NCBI RefSeq assembly: GCF_007595705.1
Contig: NZ_NISY01000007.1
Span: forward strand, 62,001 to 126,000
Origin: Streptomyces sp. SAJ15
Lineage (GTDB): Bacteria; Actinomycetota; Actinomycetes; Streptomycetales; Streptomycetaceae
Reading direction: 5' to 3'
Length of the DNA stretch: 64,000 nucleotides
Shown: one piece after another, positions 53,608 to 64,000 of the stretch
Layout of the letters: each line of letters opens with the position of its first letter
Position numbering within the stretch: the stretch's first letter is position 1
Program-made: the position numbers and the translations under genes
The notes under the pieces: generated by a model
What the model was told of the DNA's origin: nothing
What the model saw: only the letters and a program-made list of their open reading frames with translations
Database searches by the model: none

Positions 53608-54534
53608 ATGCGAGAAGAGCCCGCCGTCGAGGTCGTCGGCCTGGTCAAGCGGTACGGGGCGAAGACCGCGGTGGACGGCCTGGACCTGTCCGTCGCCCGC
53701 CACACCGTCACCGCCGTGCTCGGCCCGAACGGAGCAGGCAAGACCACCACGATCGAGACCTGCGAGGGCTACCGCAGACCCGACGCCGGCACGGTCCGGG
53801 TGCTGGGCCTGGACCCGATCGCGGACGCCACGGAGCTGCACCCGCGGATCGGCGTGATGCTCCAGTCCGGAGGGGTGTACTCCGGCGCGCGCGCGGAAGA
53901 GATGCTGCGCCACACCGCCACCCTGCACGCGCACCCCGTGGACGTCGACGCCCTGATCGAGCGCCTCGGCCTGGAGTCCTGCGGTCGCACGCCCTACCGG
54001 CGGCTCTCCGGCGGCCAGCAGCAGCGGCTCGCCCTCGCCATGGCCGTCGTCGGCCGACCCGAACTGGTCTTCCTGGACGAACCGACGGCCGGGCTCGACC
54101 CGCAGGCCCGCCGGGCCACCTGGGACCTGGTCCGCGAGCTGCGCGCCGACGGCGTCACCGTCGTGCTCACCACGCACTACATGGACGAGGCCGAACAGCT
54201 CGCCGACGACGTCGCGATCATCGACGGCGGCCGGGTGATCGCCCAGGGCAGCCCCGAGGAGCTGTGTCGCGGCGGCGCGGAGAACACCCTGCGCTTCACC
54301 GGCCGCCCCGCCCTGGACGTGGCCTCGCTACTCAAGGCGCTGCCCGCGGACACCGCCGCCGCCGAGCTGACCCCCGGTTCGTACCGGGTCGTGGGCAAGG
54401 TCGACCCGCAGCTGCTGGCCACCGTCACCTCCTGGTGCGCCCAGCACGGCGTCATGCCGGACCGGATCTCGGTCGAGCGGCACACCCTGGAGGACGTCTT
54501 CCTGGAACTGACCGGCAAGGAGCTGCGCGGATGA
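53608..54534 (+). CDS. ABC-2 exporter ATP-binding protein
   Basis: 308 residues from ATG 53608. Walker A VLGPNGAGKTTTIETCEGY, Q-loop GVMLQSGGVY, signature RRLSGGQQQRLALAMAVVG, Walker B LVFLDEPTAGLD and switch histidine TTHYMDEAEQ. This is the DrrA-like class of drug or polyketide exporters. Its stop overlaps the permease start (ATGA). In Streptomyces an exporter pair commonly stands at this place between suf and ctaA. The substrate is unknown. Confidence 0.93.
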   Translation: MREEPAVEVVGLVKRYGAKTAVDGLDLSVARHTVTAVLGPNGAGKTTTIETCEGYRRPDAGTVRVLGLDPIADATELHPRIGVMLQSGGVYSGARAEEMLRHTATLHAHPVDVDALIERLGLESCGRTPYRRLSGGQQQRLALAMAVVGRPELVFLDEPTAGLDPQARRATWDLVRELRADGVTVVLTTHYMDEAEQLADDVAIIDGGRVIAQGSPEELCRGGAENTLRFTGRPALDVASLLKALPADTAAAELTPGSYRVVGKVDPQLLATVTSWCAQHGVMPDRISVERHTLEDVFLELTGKELRG

Positions 54535-55301
54535 CCGCCACCGGCACGTTCTCGCCCCGCCCGGGGGCCGCCCCGCTGGGCCGGATGATCCGGGCCCAGG
54601 CGGCGCTGGAGACCCGGATGCTGCTGCGCAACGGCGAGCAGCTGCTGCTGACCGTCGTCATCCCGGCGCTGGTCCTGGTGCTGTTCAGCACCGTCGACAT
54701 CGTCGACACCGGAGCCGGCGAGGCCGTGGACTTCCTGGCCCCCGGCGTGCTGGCGCTGGCGGTACTGTCCACCGCCTTCACCGGCCAGGCCATCGCCACC
54801 GGCTTCGACCGGCGCTACGGCGTCCTGAAGCGGCTGGGCACCTCGCCGCTGCCGCGCTGGGCGCTGATGACCGCGAAGACCTGCTCCGTGCTGGTCACCG
54901 AGGCGCTCCAGGTGGCGCTGCTGACCGCGATCGCCTTCGGGCTCGGCTGGTCGCCGCACGGCAACCCGCTGGCCGTGGTCCTGCTGCTGGTCCTGGGCAC
55001 CGCGGCCTTCTCCGGGCTCGGGCTGCTGATGGCCGGCACCCTCAAGGCGGAGGCCACCCTCGCCGCCGCCAACCTGGTCTTCCTGCTGCTGCTCGTGGCC
55101 GGCGGGGTCATGGTGCCGCTGGAGAAGTTCCCGGACGCGGCGCAGTCGGCGCTCCAGCTGCTGCCGATCTCCGCGCTCTCCGGCGGGCTGCGCGACGTGC
55201 TGCGCGACGGGGCCGGGATGCCGTGGGCCGAGCTGGGGATCCTGGCGGTGTGGGCGGTGCTGGGGCTGGGCGCGGCGGCGCGCTTCTTCCGCTGGGAGTA
55301 G
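54531..55301 (+). CDS. ABC-2 type exporter permease
   Basis: 256 residues with six hydrophobic segments: TVVIPALVLVLFSTVDI, FLAPGVLALAVLSTAFTGQAIATG, VTEALQVALLTAIAFGLGW, AVVLLLVLGTAAFSGLGLLMAG, LVFLLLLVAGGVMVPLEKFP and a C-terminal helix. The ABC2 signature region around DAAQSALQLLPISALSGGLRDVL is present. It is coupled to the ATPase gene and should form the pore of the transporter. Confidence 0.92.
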   Translation: MTATGTFSPRPGAAPLGRMIRAQAALETRMLLRNGEQLLLTVVIPALVLVLFSTVDIVDTGAGEAVDFLAPGVLALAVLSTAFTGQAIATGFDRRYGVLKRLGTSPLPRWALMTAKTCSVLVTEALQVALLTAIAFGLGWSPHGNPLAVVLLLVLGTAAFSGLGLLMAGTLKAEATLAAANLVFLLLLVAGGVMVPLEKFPDAAQSALQLLPISALSGGLRDVLRDGAGMPWAELGILAVWAVLGLGAAARFFRWE

Positions 55302-55401
55302 CCCTCGGGCCCCGACCGCCGGGGAGGGGGCCGGGGCGGGAGGCGCTGTGCGACCGCCCTCCCGTACCCCTCGTGAAAAGCTGCACAAGCTCCGGCTTAC
55401 G

Positions 55402-56418
55402 ATGGGGCCCGTGCCGAATTCGCTGAACCCCCTCGAGCTGATCGCCCGCCGCTGGCAGCCCTCCGCGGCCTTCGTCCGGCGGGCCGCGCTCGCGACCGTC
55501 GTGATGGCCGTCGTCATCGTGGTGACGGGCGGCGCGGTCCGGCTCACCCAGTCCGGACTCGGCTGTGAGACATGGCCGAAGTGCACCGACGACAGCCTCA
55601 CGCCCACCTCCGACATGGGCATCCACGGTGTGATCGAGTTCGGCAACCGGATGCTGACGTACGTGCTGTGCGCCGTCATCGGGCTGCTGATCGTCGCGGC
55701 CCGGTCCCGCGCCCCGCAGCGCCGCGCCGTCACCCGGTTGGGCTGGGCGCAGTTCTGGATCGTCATGGGCAACGCGGTGGTGGGCGGCATCACCGTGCTC
55801 ACCGGCCTCAACCCGTACATCGTCAGCTCGCACTTCCTGCTGTCCACCGCGCTCCTCACGGTCGCGGTGATCACCTGGCAGCGCACCCGGGAGGGCGACG
55901 CCGACCCGCGTGACCTGGTCGCGCGTCCGGTGCGCCAGCTGACCTGGGTACTGGTGGCGGCGACCGCCGTGCTGATCGTCGTCGGGACCGTGGTCACCGG
56001 CGCCGGGCCGCACGCCGGAGACGCCAAGAAGGTCCATCGCATCCCGCTGGACTGGCAGGAGATCACCCAGCTGCACGTGGACTTCGTCTACATCGTGCTG
56101 GGCCTGACCGTGGCGCTCTGGTTCACGCTGCGCGCGGTCAAGGCGCAGGCGGCGCCGCGCCGCGCGGTGCTGGAGCTGCTGGTGGTGCTGCTCCTCCAGG
56201 GCGTGGTCGGCTACGTGCAGTACTTCACCCACCTGCCGGAGTTCGTCGTCGGCACCCACATGCTCGGCTCCTGCCTGGTGTGGATCGCCGTGCTGCGGGT
56301 CTTCCTCGCCCAGCGCGAGCGGGCCGGCGAGCCCGCCGCGTCGGAGCTGCCCGCGCCGGGTGGCGAGCCCGCGGCGGTTCAGCCGGCGGCGGCCGAGGCG
56401 ACCGCGTCCAGCCGGTAG
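55402..56418 (+). CDS. ctaA: heme A synthase CtaA
   Basis: 338 residues from ATG 55402; GTG 55411 is also possible, and a TTACGAT element right upstream could make the mRNA leaderless. Eight membrane segments in two four-helix bundles. Heme-ligand histidines and motifs are visible: GGAVRLTQSGLGCETWPKC, IEFGNRMLTY, SSHFLLSTALLTVAV, ITQLHVDFVYIVLGLTVAL and GTHMLGSCLVW. It oxidises heme O to heme A for aa3-type cytochrome oxidase. The last 40 bases overlap the convergent amidohydrolase gene. Confidence 0.93.
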   Translation: MGPVPNSLNPLELIARRWQPSAAFVRRAALATVVMAVVIVVTGGAVRLTQSGLGCETWPKCTDDSLTPTSDMGIHGVIEFGNRMLTYVLCAVIGLLIVAARSRAPQRRAVTRLGWAQFWIVMGNAVVGGITVLTGLNPYIVSSHFLLSTALLTVAVITWQRTREGDADPRDLVARPVRQLTWVLVAATAVLIVVGTVVTGAGPHAGDAKKVHRIPLDWQEITQLHVDFVYIVLGLTVALWFTLRAVKAQAAPRRAVLELLVVLLLQGVVGYVQYFTHLPEFVVGTHMLGSCLVWIAVLRVFLAQRERAGEPAASELPAPGGEPAAVQPAAAEATASSR

Positions 56419-57461
56419 ACCCGGCGCGCGTTCCCGGCCGCGACCAGATCGAAGATGCGCCGCGCCTCCGCGGGGGCGCACACGTCGTCGGCGATCCACT
56501 CGGCGGCCAGCCGGGTCATGGCCCGTACGAACAGCCGGGCACCGGTGACATACAGCTCGGGCAGCGCCCGCGCGCCGGTGGAGAACAGCAGCTTGCCGAA
56601 GGGCGCGTCGCCGAGGGTCTCCGCGGGGCGCGGCCCGACGTCGGCGTAGACGTGCGGGAAGGCGCCCGCCAGCCGCGCGGCCTGGCGGTGGTGCGGCTCC
56701 CGGGGCAGCAGCACCAGGTCGGTGCCGAGCCGGGCGGTGGCCCGGAGGAAGCCTCTGAGCGGTCGCGGGTCGACGCAGTGCAGCTGCACCGGAAGGCCGG
56801 TGGCGATCGCGTTCCACAGCAGGTGCTGGATCAGGGCCGGGTCCTCCAGCCGGGCCCCGGTGCGGCGTCCGCTCAGCCAGCGGCCGGCCGCCCGGCGCAC
56901 CTGACGCGGGTCGGGCGGGCTCTCCTCGCCGAAGGAGGCGCTCAGCGCGAAGGCGGTGGCGTGCTGGGCGGCGGAGTAGAGCGCCTCGGCGGTGTTGTTC
57001 AGGAAGGAGTCGACGCTGCCGGAGGTGTCCGCGACCTGCTCGGCGAGCGGTTCCAGACGGACCACCTCGTACGCGTGGCCGTCGGCGGCCGAGGCCAGCT
57101 CTCGCGCCGAGGTGAGCTCGCTGGGCGCCCCGGACTCCAGCAGGAAGCCGGCGATGCCCGCACCGCGCAGCAGCAGCCGCCCCGCGCGGTAGGCGCCGAG
57201 CTCGCGGCGCCGGGCGAGGTAGTGGACGGGTGTGCAGTGGGGCTCGATGCCCAGCAGCGGGGGGCACCAGCGGCGCACCGCGAGGCCGGTCCAGCTGTCG
57301 AAGAAGGAGGTGCCCGCGGGGGCCAGGGCACCGGTGGCGCCGGCGGCGGCGGCCAGATGCGCCTCGAAGGATCCCAGTCCCAGCTCGCCGTGGAGCGCGC
57401 CGTGGCTGTGCTGGTCGATGAGGGGCGGCAGGGCCACCTCGGCGTGCACGGCGCAGCTCAT
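56379..57461 (-). CDS. amidohydrolase-family hydrolase (amidohydrolase 2)
   Basis: 360 residues from ATG 57461 (AGGGGAGA upstream). IDQHSHGA gives the HxH metal motif near the start; LPVQLHCVDPRPLRGF and ARLAGAFPHVYADVGPRP follow the amidohydrolase-2 (decarboxylase/lactonase) plan. SVDSFLNN and GKLLFSTGARALPELYVTGA complete it. The substrate is unknown. The gene lies between ctaA and ctaB, overlapping the ctaA 3' end by 40 bp in the opposite direction. Confidence 0.82.
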   Translation of the reverse strand: MSCAVHAEVALPPLIDQHSHGALHGELGLGSFEAHLAAAAGATGALAPAGTSFFDSWTGLAVRRWCPPLLGIEPHCTPVHYLARRRELGAYRAGRLLLRGAGIAGFLLESGAPSELTSARELASAADGHAYEVVRLEPLAEQVADTSGSVDSFLNNTAEALYSAAQHATAFALSASFGEESPPDPRQVRRAAGRWLSGRRTGARLEDPALIQHLLWNAIATGLPVQLHCVDPRPLRGFLRATARLGTDLVLLPREPHHRQAARLAGAFPHVYADVGPRPAETLGDAPFGKLLFSTGARALPELYVTGARLFVRAMTRLAAEWIADDVCAPAEARRIFDLVAAGNARRVYRLDAVASAAAG

Positions 57462-57573
57462 CGAGTCTCCCCTGCCGGTCGGTCCCCGCGACGGGACTAA
57501 CGGGCCCGGGCGCCCTCAGGTGTCGCCGTGCGGGCGCCGCCGGGACCCTGCCGCCGGTGTCAGCCGTGGGGCG

Positions 57574-57939
57574 TCACCCGTTGCTCGGGCCGCCGATCTG
57601 CTGGCCCGCCATGCGCGTCCACTCGTAGCGGCCGGTGCGGACGCGGGCCGCGAGCTCTCCGTCGAAATCGTCCTGAAGGGTGATTCCGGAGAGCTCCACG
57701 GCGCGCTGGGCGGTCTGGTAGGAGCGGGCGACCAGGTTGCCCCACTCGCCGTCGGCACCGACCAGGGCGATCCGGGTGGCGCCGCGCCCGATGTGCGCGA
57801 GCTGGCCGTCAGCCTTGCCGCCGTGGCTCTGGGCGAAGGCCGTGATCTGGTGAGCGAGCCGCTGGGCCTGCTTCTCGACGCGCCGGTCCGAGGCGGTGGG
57901 CTGGTCGTCGGTGGCGGCCGGCTGCTGGGTGTCTGCCAT
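57574..57939 (-). CDS. small conserved hypothetical protein
   Basis: 121 residues. An acidic, flexible start (MADTQQPAATDDQPTASDRR) is followed by a compact domain: VEKQAQRLAHQITAFAQSHGG, HIGRGATRIALVGADGEWGNLVARSYQTAQRAVELSGI and RTGRYEWTRMAGQQIGG. No signal peptide or membrane segment. I have seen this type near ctaB in Streptomyces, without a known function. GAGG lies before the ATG. Confidence 0.7.
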   Translation of the reverse strand: MADTQQPAATDDQPTASDRRVEKQAQRLAHQITAFAQSHGGKADGQLAHIGRGATRIALVGADGEWGNLVARSYQTAQRAVELSGITLQDDFDGELAARVRTGRYEWTRMAGQQIGGPSNG

Positions 57940-58014
57940 GCCTCGGATGCTACCCGTCGGTAATGAGAGACGGAAGGCGCCTTCCCCGTTTCCCCCACCG
58001 ATTCCGCCCGCAAA

Positions 58015-58059
58015 ACCGTTCCCGGACGGGCCGCGGAGATCGGCCCGTCCGGGAACGGT
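58015..58059 (-). terminator. terminator after ctaB
   Basis: An 18-bp perfect stem (ACCGTTCCCGGACGGGCC and its complement) with a 9-base loop starts about 50 bp past the ctaB stop. In the ctaB direction it is followed by TTTTG, a short T-run. Confidence 0.8.
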
Positions 58060-58109
58060 ACGGAGTCAGGCCCACGAAGGCCCCGTCACGGGAGACTCCC
58101 GCGGAGCGC

Positions 58110-59063
58110 TCAGCGCAGGAAGGGGTCGACCGCCACGGCGATGAAGAGCAGCGAGACGTAGGTGATGGACCAGTGGAAGAGCCGCATCTCCTTGAGCTTG
58201 GCTCCGGTGACGCCCGCCTTGGCGCGCGCCTGGAGGGCGTGCGCCTCCTTGAGCCACCAGGCGCCGAGCACGGCCGCGACCACCGGGTAGAAGTAGCCGG
58301 TGTAGCCCAGCGGCCACAGCAGCAGCGAGACGCCGACCATCACCCAGCTGTAGAGGACGATCTGCCGGGCCACGACCTTGTTGCCCGCGACGACCGGGAG
58401 CATCGGCACGCCCACCCGCTCGTAGTCGTCCTTGACCTTCATCGACAGCGGCCAGTAGTGCGGCGGCGTCCAGAAGAAGATGACGAGGAACAGGATCAGC
58501 GAGGCCCAGGAGACCGAGTTGGTCACCGCGGACCAGCCGATGAAGACCGGCATGCAGCCGGCGATGCCGCCCCAGACGATGTTCTGCGCGGTACGCCGCT
58601 TGAGCCACATCGTGTAGACGAGGACGTAGAAGAGCAACGCTCCCAGCGACAACGCCGCCGACAGCGGGTTGACCAGGAACCAGAACCACGCGGTGGAGAC
58701 GGCGGCCAGCGTGAAGGCGAAGACCAGGCACTCGCGCGGGGTGACCATGCCGGTCACCAACGGGCGCTGCGACGTGCGCTCCATGAGCGCGTCGATGTCC
58801 CGGTCGTAGTACATGTTGAAGGCACCCGCGCCACCGGCGGACAGATAGCCACCGATACAGGTGGCCAACACCAGCCACAGGTCGGGAACGCCCTCGGCAG
58901 CCAGGAACATCACGGGGACCGTCGTCATCAGCAGCAGCTCGATGACGCGGGGCTTCGTGAGCGCCACGAACGCCTTGACCCGGGCCCCGAGCGGCCGGTG
59001 GATCGGGCGGTGACCAGTGCTCGCAGCGAGCACCCCCGCAGGACGGGAATCGACGGCCGTCAC
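58110..59063 (-). CDS. ctaB: protoheme IX farnesyltransferase (heme O synthase) CtaB
   Basis: 317 residues from GTG 59063, which has AGGGG 8 bases upstream; a TTG at 59096 also opens the frame but is less likely. A UbiA-family membrane enzyme with nine helices that puts a farnesyl group on heme b. The diphosphate-binding motif is NMYYDRDIDALMERTSQRPL, and the second aspartate-rich region is DDYERVGVPMLPVV, after LFFVIFFWTPPHYWPLSMK-like sequence. ctaA lies 2.5 kb away on the other strand. The divergent gene is tkt. Confidence 0.95.
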   Translation of the reverse strand: MTAVDSRPAGVLAASTGHRPIHRPLGARVKAFVALTKPRVIELLLMTTVPVMFLAAEGVPDLWLVLATCIGGYLSAGGAGAFNMYYDRDIDALMERTSQRPLVTGMVTPRECLVFAFTLAAVSTAWFWFLVNPLSAALSLGALLFYVLVYTMWLKRRTAQNIVWGGIAGCMPVFIGWSAVTNSVSWASLILFLVIFFWTPPHYWPLSMKVKDDYERVGVPMLPVVAGNKVVARQIVLYSWVMVGVSLLLWPLGYTGYFYPVVAAVLGAWWLKEAHALQARAKAGVTGAKLKEMRLFHWSITYVSLLFIAVAVDPFLR

Positions 59064-59548
59064 GCACACCCCTGAGAGAAGCAGCAGAACAAGCAAGCAC
59101 CGGACATGAAGGCCCGGTAAAGACTTGCGCGTACCACGCCACTTTAGACGTAGCGGATACTCGGCCCGTCGCGGGGGTGGGGTCGTGTTGGGCGGCCCCC
59201 GGTCCGCCCTGGTCAGCCCCTGGTCGGCCCGCCGCGCCTCTACGAAGCGGCCACGATTCGATCACGGCGAGTCACCGGTCCGCCCTGATGTGTCCCGGTC
59301 TGCCCCCGCCGTCTCCCCGCGCGGTGCCCGAGAGGCGAAGCCCGGCACCGCCGGGCAGTCTGGAAAGACGCGCCCGCGCGCGCCCGCGGGATGTGCCGGG
59401 ATATGTGCCGTCTTCGGCCTTCGTTGCCTTGGGCGCCGGGGGGCGTGGTCGAAAAGATGAGCGTTGTTCCGGGGGTAGGCTCGACCACGGTCCGGTGTGC
59501 GCACAGTCACCGGCATCCCGACATTGCGGAGAGGAGCCCTGACTCAGG
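59064..59548. promoter_or_regulatory. divergent promoter region of ctaB and tkt
   Basis: A 485-bp gap without a supported gene; open frames on the minus strand at 59240-59516 are low-complexity and lack ribosome sites. The tkt side ends in GGAGAGGAG 20 bp before the start and holds a TAGGCT element (59479-59484) like the -10 of major vegetative promoters. The ctaB side contains CTTGCGCG and TTTAGACG near 59124-59150, which could be weak promoter elements for either strand. Confidence 0.4.
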
Positions 59549-61639
<2,091 letters not shown>

Positions 61640-61673
61640 CGCTTTTACACGACTAGTAGGAGATGCAATTCCC

Positions 61674-62792
61674 ATGACAGACGCACTCAAGCGCCTCTCC
61701 GACGAAGGCGTCGCGATCTGGCTTGACGACCTGTCGCGCAAGCGGATCACCTCGGGCAACCTCGCCGAGCTGATCGACCAGCAGCACGTGGTCGGCGTGA
61801 CCACCAACCCGTCGATCTTCCAGAAGGCGATCTCGGGCGGCGACGGCTACGAGTCCCAGCTCGCGGACCTCGCGGTCCGCAAGGTCACCGTGGACGAGGC
61901 CGTCCGCATGATCACCACGGTGGACGTGCGCGACGCGGCCGACATCCTGCGCCCGGTCTTCGACGCGACCGGCGGCCAGGACGGTCGGGTCTCCATCGAG
62001 GTCGACCCGCGGCTGGCCCACGAGACCGCGGCCACCATCGCCGAGGCCAAGCAGCTGGCCTGGCTGGTCGACCGGCCGAACGCCCTCATCAAGATCCCGG
62101 CCACCAAGGCCGGTCTCCCGGCGATCACCGAGGTCATCGGCCTCGGCATCAGCGTCAACGTCACGCTGATCTTCTCGCTGGAGCGCTACCGCGAGGTGAT
62201 GGACGCCTACCTGGCCGGTCTGGAGAAGGCCAAGGCGGCCGGGCTGGACCTGTCCAAGATCCGTTCCGTGGCCTCGTTCTTCGTCTCCCGCGTGGACGCC
62301 GAGATCGACAAGCGGCTGGACAAGCTGGGCAGCGACGAGGCCAAGGGCCTGCGCGGCAAGGCCGCCCTGGCCAACGCGCGGCTGGCCTACCAGGCGTACG
62401 AGGAGGTCTTCTCCTCCGACCGCTGGGCCGCCCTGGACAAGGCGGGCGCCCACAAGCAGCGTCCGCTGTGGGCCTCCACCGGCGTCAAGGACCCGGAGTA
62501 CAAGGACACGCTGTACGTGGACGAGCTGGTCGCCCCGGGCACGGTGAACACCATGCCGGAGGCCACCCTGGTGGCCACCGCCGACCACGGCCAGATCACC
62601 GGCGACACGGTGCGCGGCACCTACGAGGCGGCCAAGGCCGACCTGGAGGCCATCGCCAAGCTCGGCATCTCGTACGACGAGGTCGTGCAGCTGCTCGAGG
62701 ACGAGGGCGTGGAGAAGTTCGAGGCCTCCTGGAACGACCTGCTGGCGTCCACCGAGGCGGAGCTCAAGCGCCTCGCCCCCTCGGAGGCCTGA
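61674..62792 (+). CDS. tal: transaldolase
   Basis: 372 residues from ATG 61674, which has TAGGAG upstream. Actinobacterial type transaldolase: VTTNPSIFQKAI, the Schiff-base lysine in NALIKIPATKAG, FSLERYREVMDAYLAGLE, SFFVSRVDAEIDKRLDK and QRPLWASTGVKDPEY. It moves a dihydroxyacetone unit between sugar phosphates. It lies 34 bp after tkt and 5 bp before zwf, a tight operon. Confidence 0.97.
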   Translation: MTDALKRLSDEGVAIWLDDLSRKRITSGNLAELIDQQHVVGVTTNPSIFQKAISGGDGYESQLADLAVRKVTVDEAVRMITTVDVRDAADILRPVFDATGGQDGRVSIEVDPRLAHETAATIAEAKQLAWLVDRPNALIKIPATKAGLPAITEVIGLGISVNVTLIFSLERYREVMDAYLAGLEKAKAAGLDLSKIRSVASFFVSRVDAEIDKRLDKLGSDEAKGLRGKAALANARLAYQAYEEVFSSDRWAALDKAGAHKQRPLWASTGVKDPEYKDTLYVDELVAPGTVNTMPEATLVATADHGQITGDTVRGTYEAAKADLEAIAKLGISYDEVVQLLEDEGVEKFEASWNDLLASTEAELKRLAPSEA

Positions 62793-62797
62793 GCGCG

Positions 62798-64000
62798 GTG
62801 AACACCAGCAGCAATCCGCTGCGTGACGCATCGGACCGACGGCTCCCGCGCATCGCGGGGCCGTCGGGCCTGGTGATTTTCGGCGTCACGGGCGATTTGT
62901 CACGCAAAAAGCTGATGCCGGCCGTTTACGATCTGGCCAACCGCGGGCTCCTGCCGCCGGGCTTCTCGCTCGTCGGCTTCGCCCGGCGCGACTGGGAGCA
63001 CGAGGACTTCGCCCAGGTCGTGCACGACGCGGTCAAGGAGCACGCCCGCACCCCCTTCCGCGAGGAGGTCTGGCAGCAGCTCGCCGAGGGCTTCCGCTTC
63101 GTGCCCGGCGACTTCGCCGACGACGAGGCCTTCGACCAGCTCAAGACCACCATCGAGGAGCTGGACAAGGCGCGCGGCACCGGCGGCAACTTCGCCTTCT
63201 ACCTCTCGGTGCCCCCGAAGTTCTTCCCCACCGTCGTCCAGCAGCTCAAGAAGCACGGGCTGTCCGACGGCACCGGCGACTCCTGGCGGCGCGCCGTCAT
63301 CGAGAAGCCCTTCGGCCACGACCTGGCCAGCGCCCAGGAGCTCAACCAGGTCGTCCACCAGGTCTTCCCGCCCAACGAGGTCTTCCGTATCGACCACTAC
63401 CTGGGCAAGGAGACCGTCCAGAACATCATGGCGCTGCGCTTCGCCAACACGATGTTCGAGCCGCTGTGGAACCGTTCGTACGTCGACCATGTGCAGATCA
63501 CCATGGCCGAGGACATCGGCATCGGCGGTCGCGCGGGCTATTACGACGGCATCGGCGCCGCCCGCGACGTCATCCAGAACCACCTGCTCCAGCTGCTCGC
63601 CCTGACCGCCATGGAGGAGCCCTCCTCCTTCGATGCCAAGGCGCTGGTCACCGAGAAGCTGAAGGTGCTCAAGGCCGTCAAGCTCCCGCGCGAGCTGGGC
63701 AAGCACACCGTGCGCGGCCAGTACGCGCACGGCTGGCAGGGCGGCGAGGAGGTGCTCGGCTACCTCGAGGAGGAGGGCATCGACCCTCAGTCGAAGACCG
63801 ACACCTACGCCGCCATCAAGCTGGAGATCGACAACCGCCGCTGGGCCGGGGTCCCCTTCTACCTGCGCACCGGCAAGCGGCTGGGCCGCCGGGTCACCGA
63901 GATCGCGGTGGTCTTCCAGCGCGCCCCGCACTCCCCCTTCGACAGCAGCGAGACCCAGGAGCTGGGGCAGAACGCCCTGGTGATCCGGGTGCAGCCGGAC
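62798..64000 (+). CDS. zwf: glucose-6-phosphate 1-dehydrogenase, N-terminal part (cut by window edge)
   Basis: From GTG 62798 (GGAGG 10 bases upstream) the frame is open to the last base, giving 401 residues of about 505-510. First NADP-forming step of the oxidative pentose phosphate pathway. Rossmann motif GLVIFGVTGDLSRKKLMPAVY, the active-site signature RIDHYLGKETVQNIMALRF, the VIEKPFGHDL substrate motif and FYLRTGKRLGRR are visible. It starts 5 bp after tal. The missing part is the C-terminal 100 residues. Confidence 0.97.
   Translation, partial: MNTSSNPLRDASDRRLPRIAGPSGLVIFGVTGDLSRKKLMPAVYDLANRGLLPPGFSLVGFARRDWEHEDFAQVVHDAVKEHARTPFREEVWQQLAEGFRFVPGDFADDEAFDQLKTTIEELDKARGTGGNFAFYLSVPPKFFPTVVQQLKKHGLSDGTGDSWRRAVIEKPFGHDLASAQELNQVVHQVFPPNEVFRIDHYLGKETVQNIMALRFANTMFEPLWNRSYVDHVQITMAEDIGIGGRAGYYDGIGAARDVIQNHLLQLLALTAMEEPSSFDAKALVTEKLKVLKAVKLPRELGKHTVRGQYAHGWQGGEEVLGYLEEEGIDPQSKTDTYAAIKLEIDNRRWAGVPFYLRTGKRLGRRVTEIAVVFQRAPHSPFDSSETQELGQNALVIRVQPD

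Noticed and set aside
59240..59516. Short minus-strand frames in the ctaB-tkt gap
   Set aside because: No ribosome site, no conserved-looking sequence, and position within a divergent promoter region.

Overview
The window is very GC-rich, with GTG starts, 4-bp ATGA-type overlaps and strong third-position GC, and it carries the gene sets of a Streptomyces-type actinomycete: late cobalamin genes, ectABCD, a SufR-led suf operon, actinobacterial DapD, paired heme A genes and tkt-tal-zwf. The order from a Pit transporter through cob, ect, dap, suf and cta to tkt-tal-zwf resembles, from memory, one arm of the conserved core of the Streptomyces coelicolor chromosome. I saw no tRNA, rRNA, transposase, integrase, phage gene or secondary-metabolite synthase, so this is core chromosome with small accessory and decayed patches.

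Layout. 1-655: end of a Pit phosphate transporter and a small membrane protein. 745-10990: a cobalamin riboswitch, then cobD, cobQ, a ChlI/ChlD-like chelatase fusion, cobO, cobB, a CobE/CbiG-C protein, cbiX and a CobC-like aminotransferase. 11150-13538: a LAETG-anchored surface protein and an amidohydrolase. 14028-17502: ectABCD. 17616-23030: a class-V aminotransferase, an Old Yellow Enzyme with a divergent MarR regulator and shared operators, a methyltransferase and an aldehyde dehydrogenase. 23487-27063: a NarL-type two-component pair and a purine/pyrimidine permease.

27241-36238 is mixed: a truncated beta-helix protein, two small membrane proteins, a GlxA-type regulator, a double TerD protein, an LLM oxidoreductase, a PhoX phosphatase with a candidate PHO box, and a large acidic protein. 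36538-46281 holds a secreted nuclease-like protein, a DapA-family enzyme, a SigE-family sigma factor with a membrane propeller protein, dapD, a tetR gene beside a remnant drug-efflux gene, a lipoprotein, a membrane protein and a sugar-nucleotide-type reductase. 46404-53279 is the suf operon on the minus strand, with a SufR-type repressor gene and an iron-box-like site upstream. 53608-59063 carries an ABC exporter, ctaA, an amidohydrolase, a small hypothetical gene and ctaB. 59549-64000 is tkt, tal and the start of zwf.

Functional links: the cob genes share a B12-sensing leader; ectABCD makes and hydroxylates ectoine; suf supplies Fe-S clusters; ctaA and ctaB make heme O and heme A; tkt-tal-zwf feed NADPH and pentoses. 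The least explained parts are non-coding or fused: a 16-residue repeat at the front of the CobE-like protein, a glycine-rich insert in the aldehyde dehydrogenase, tandem 21-bp and 23-bp repeats, and at least two families of short dispersed intergenic repeats.
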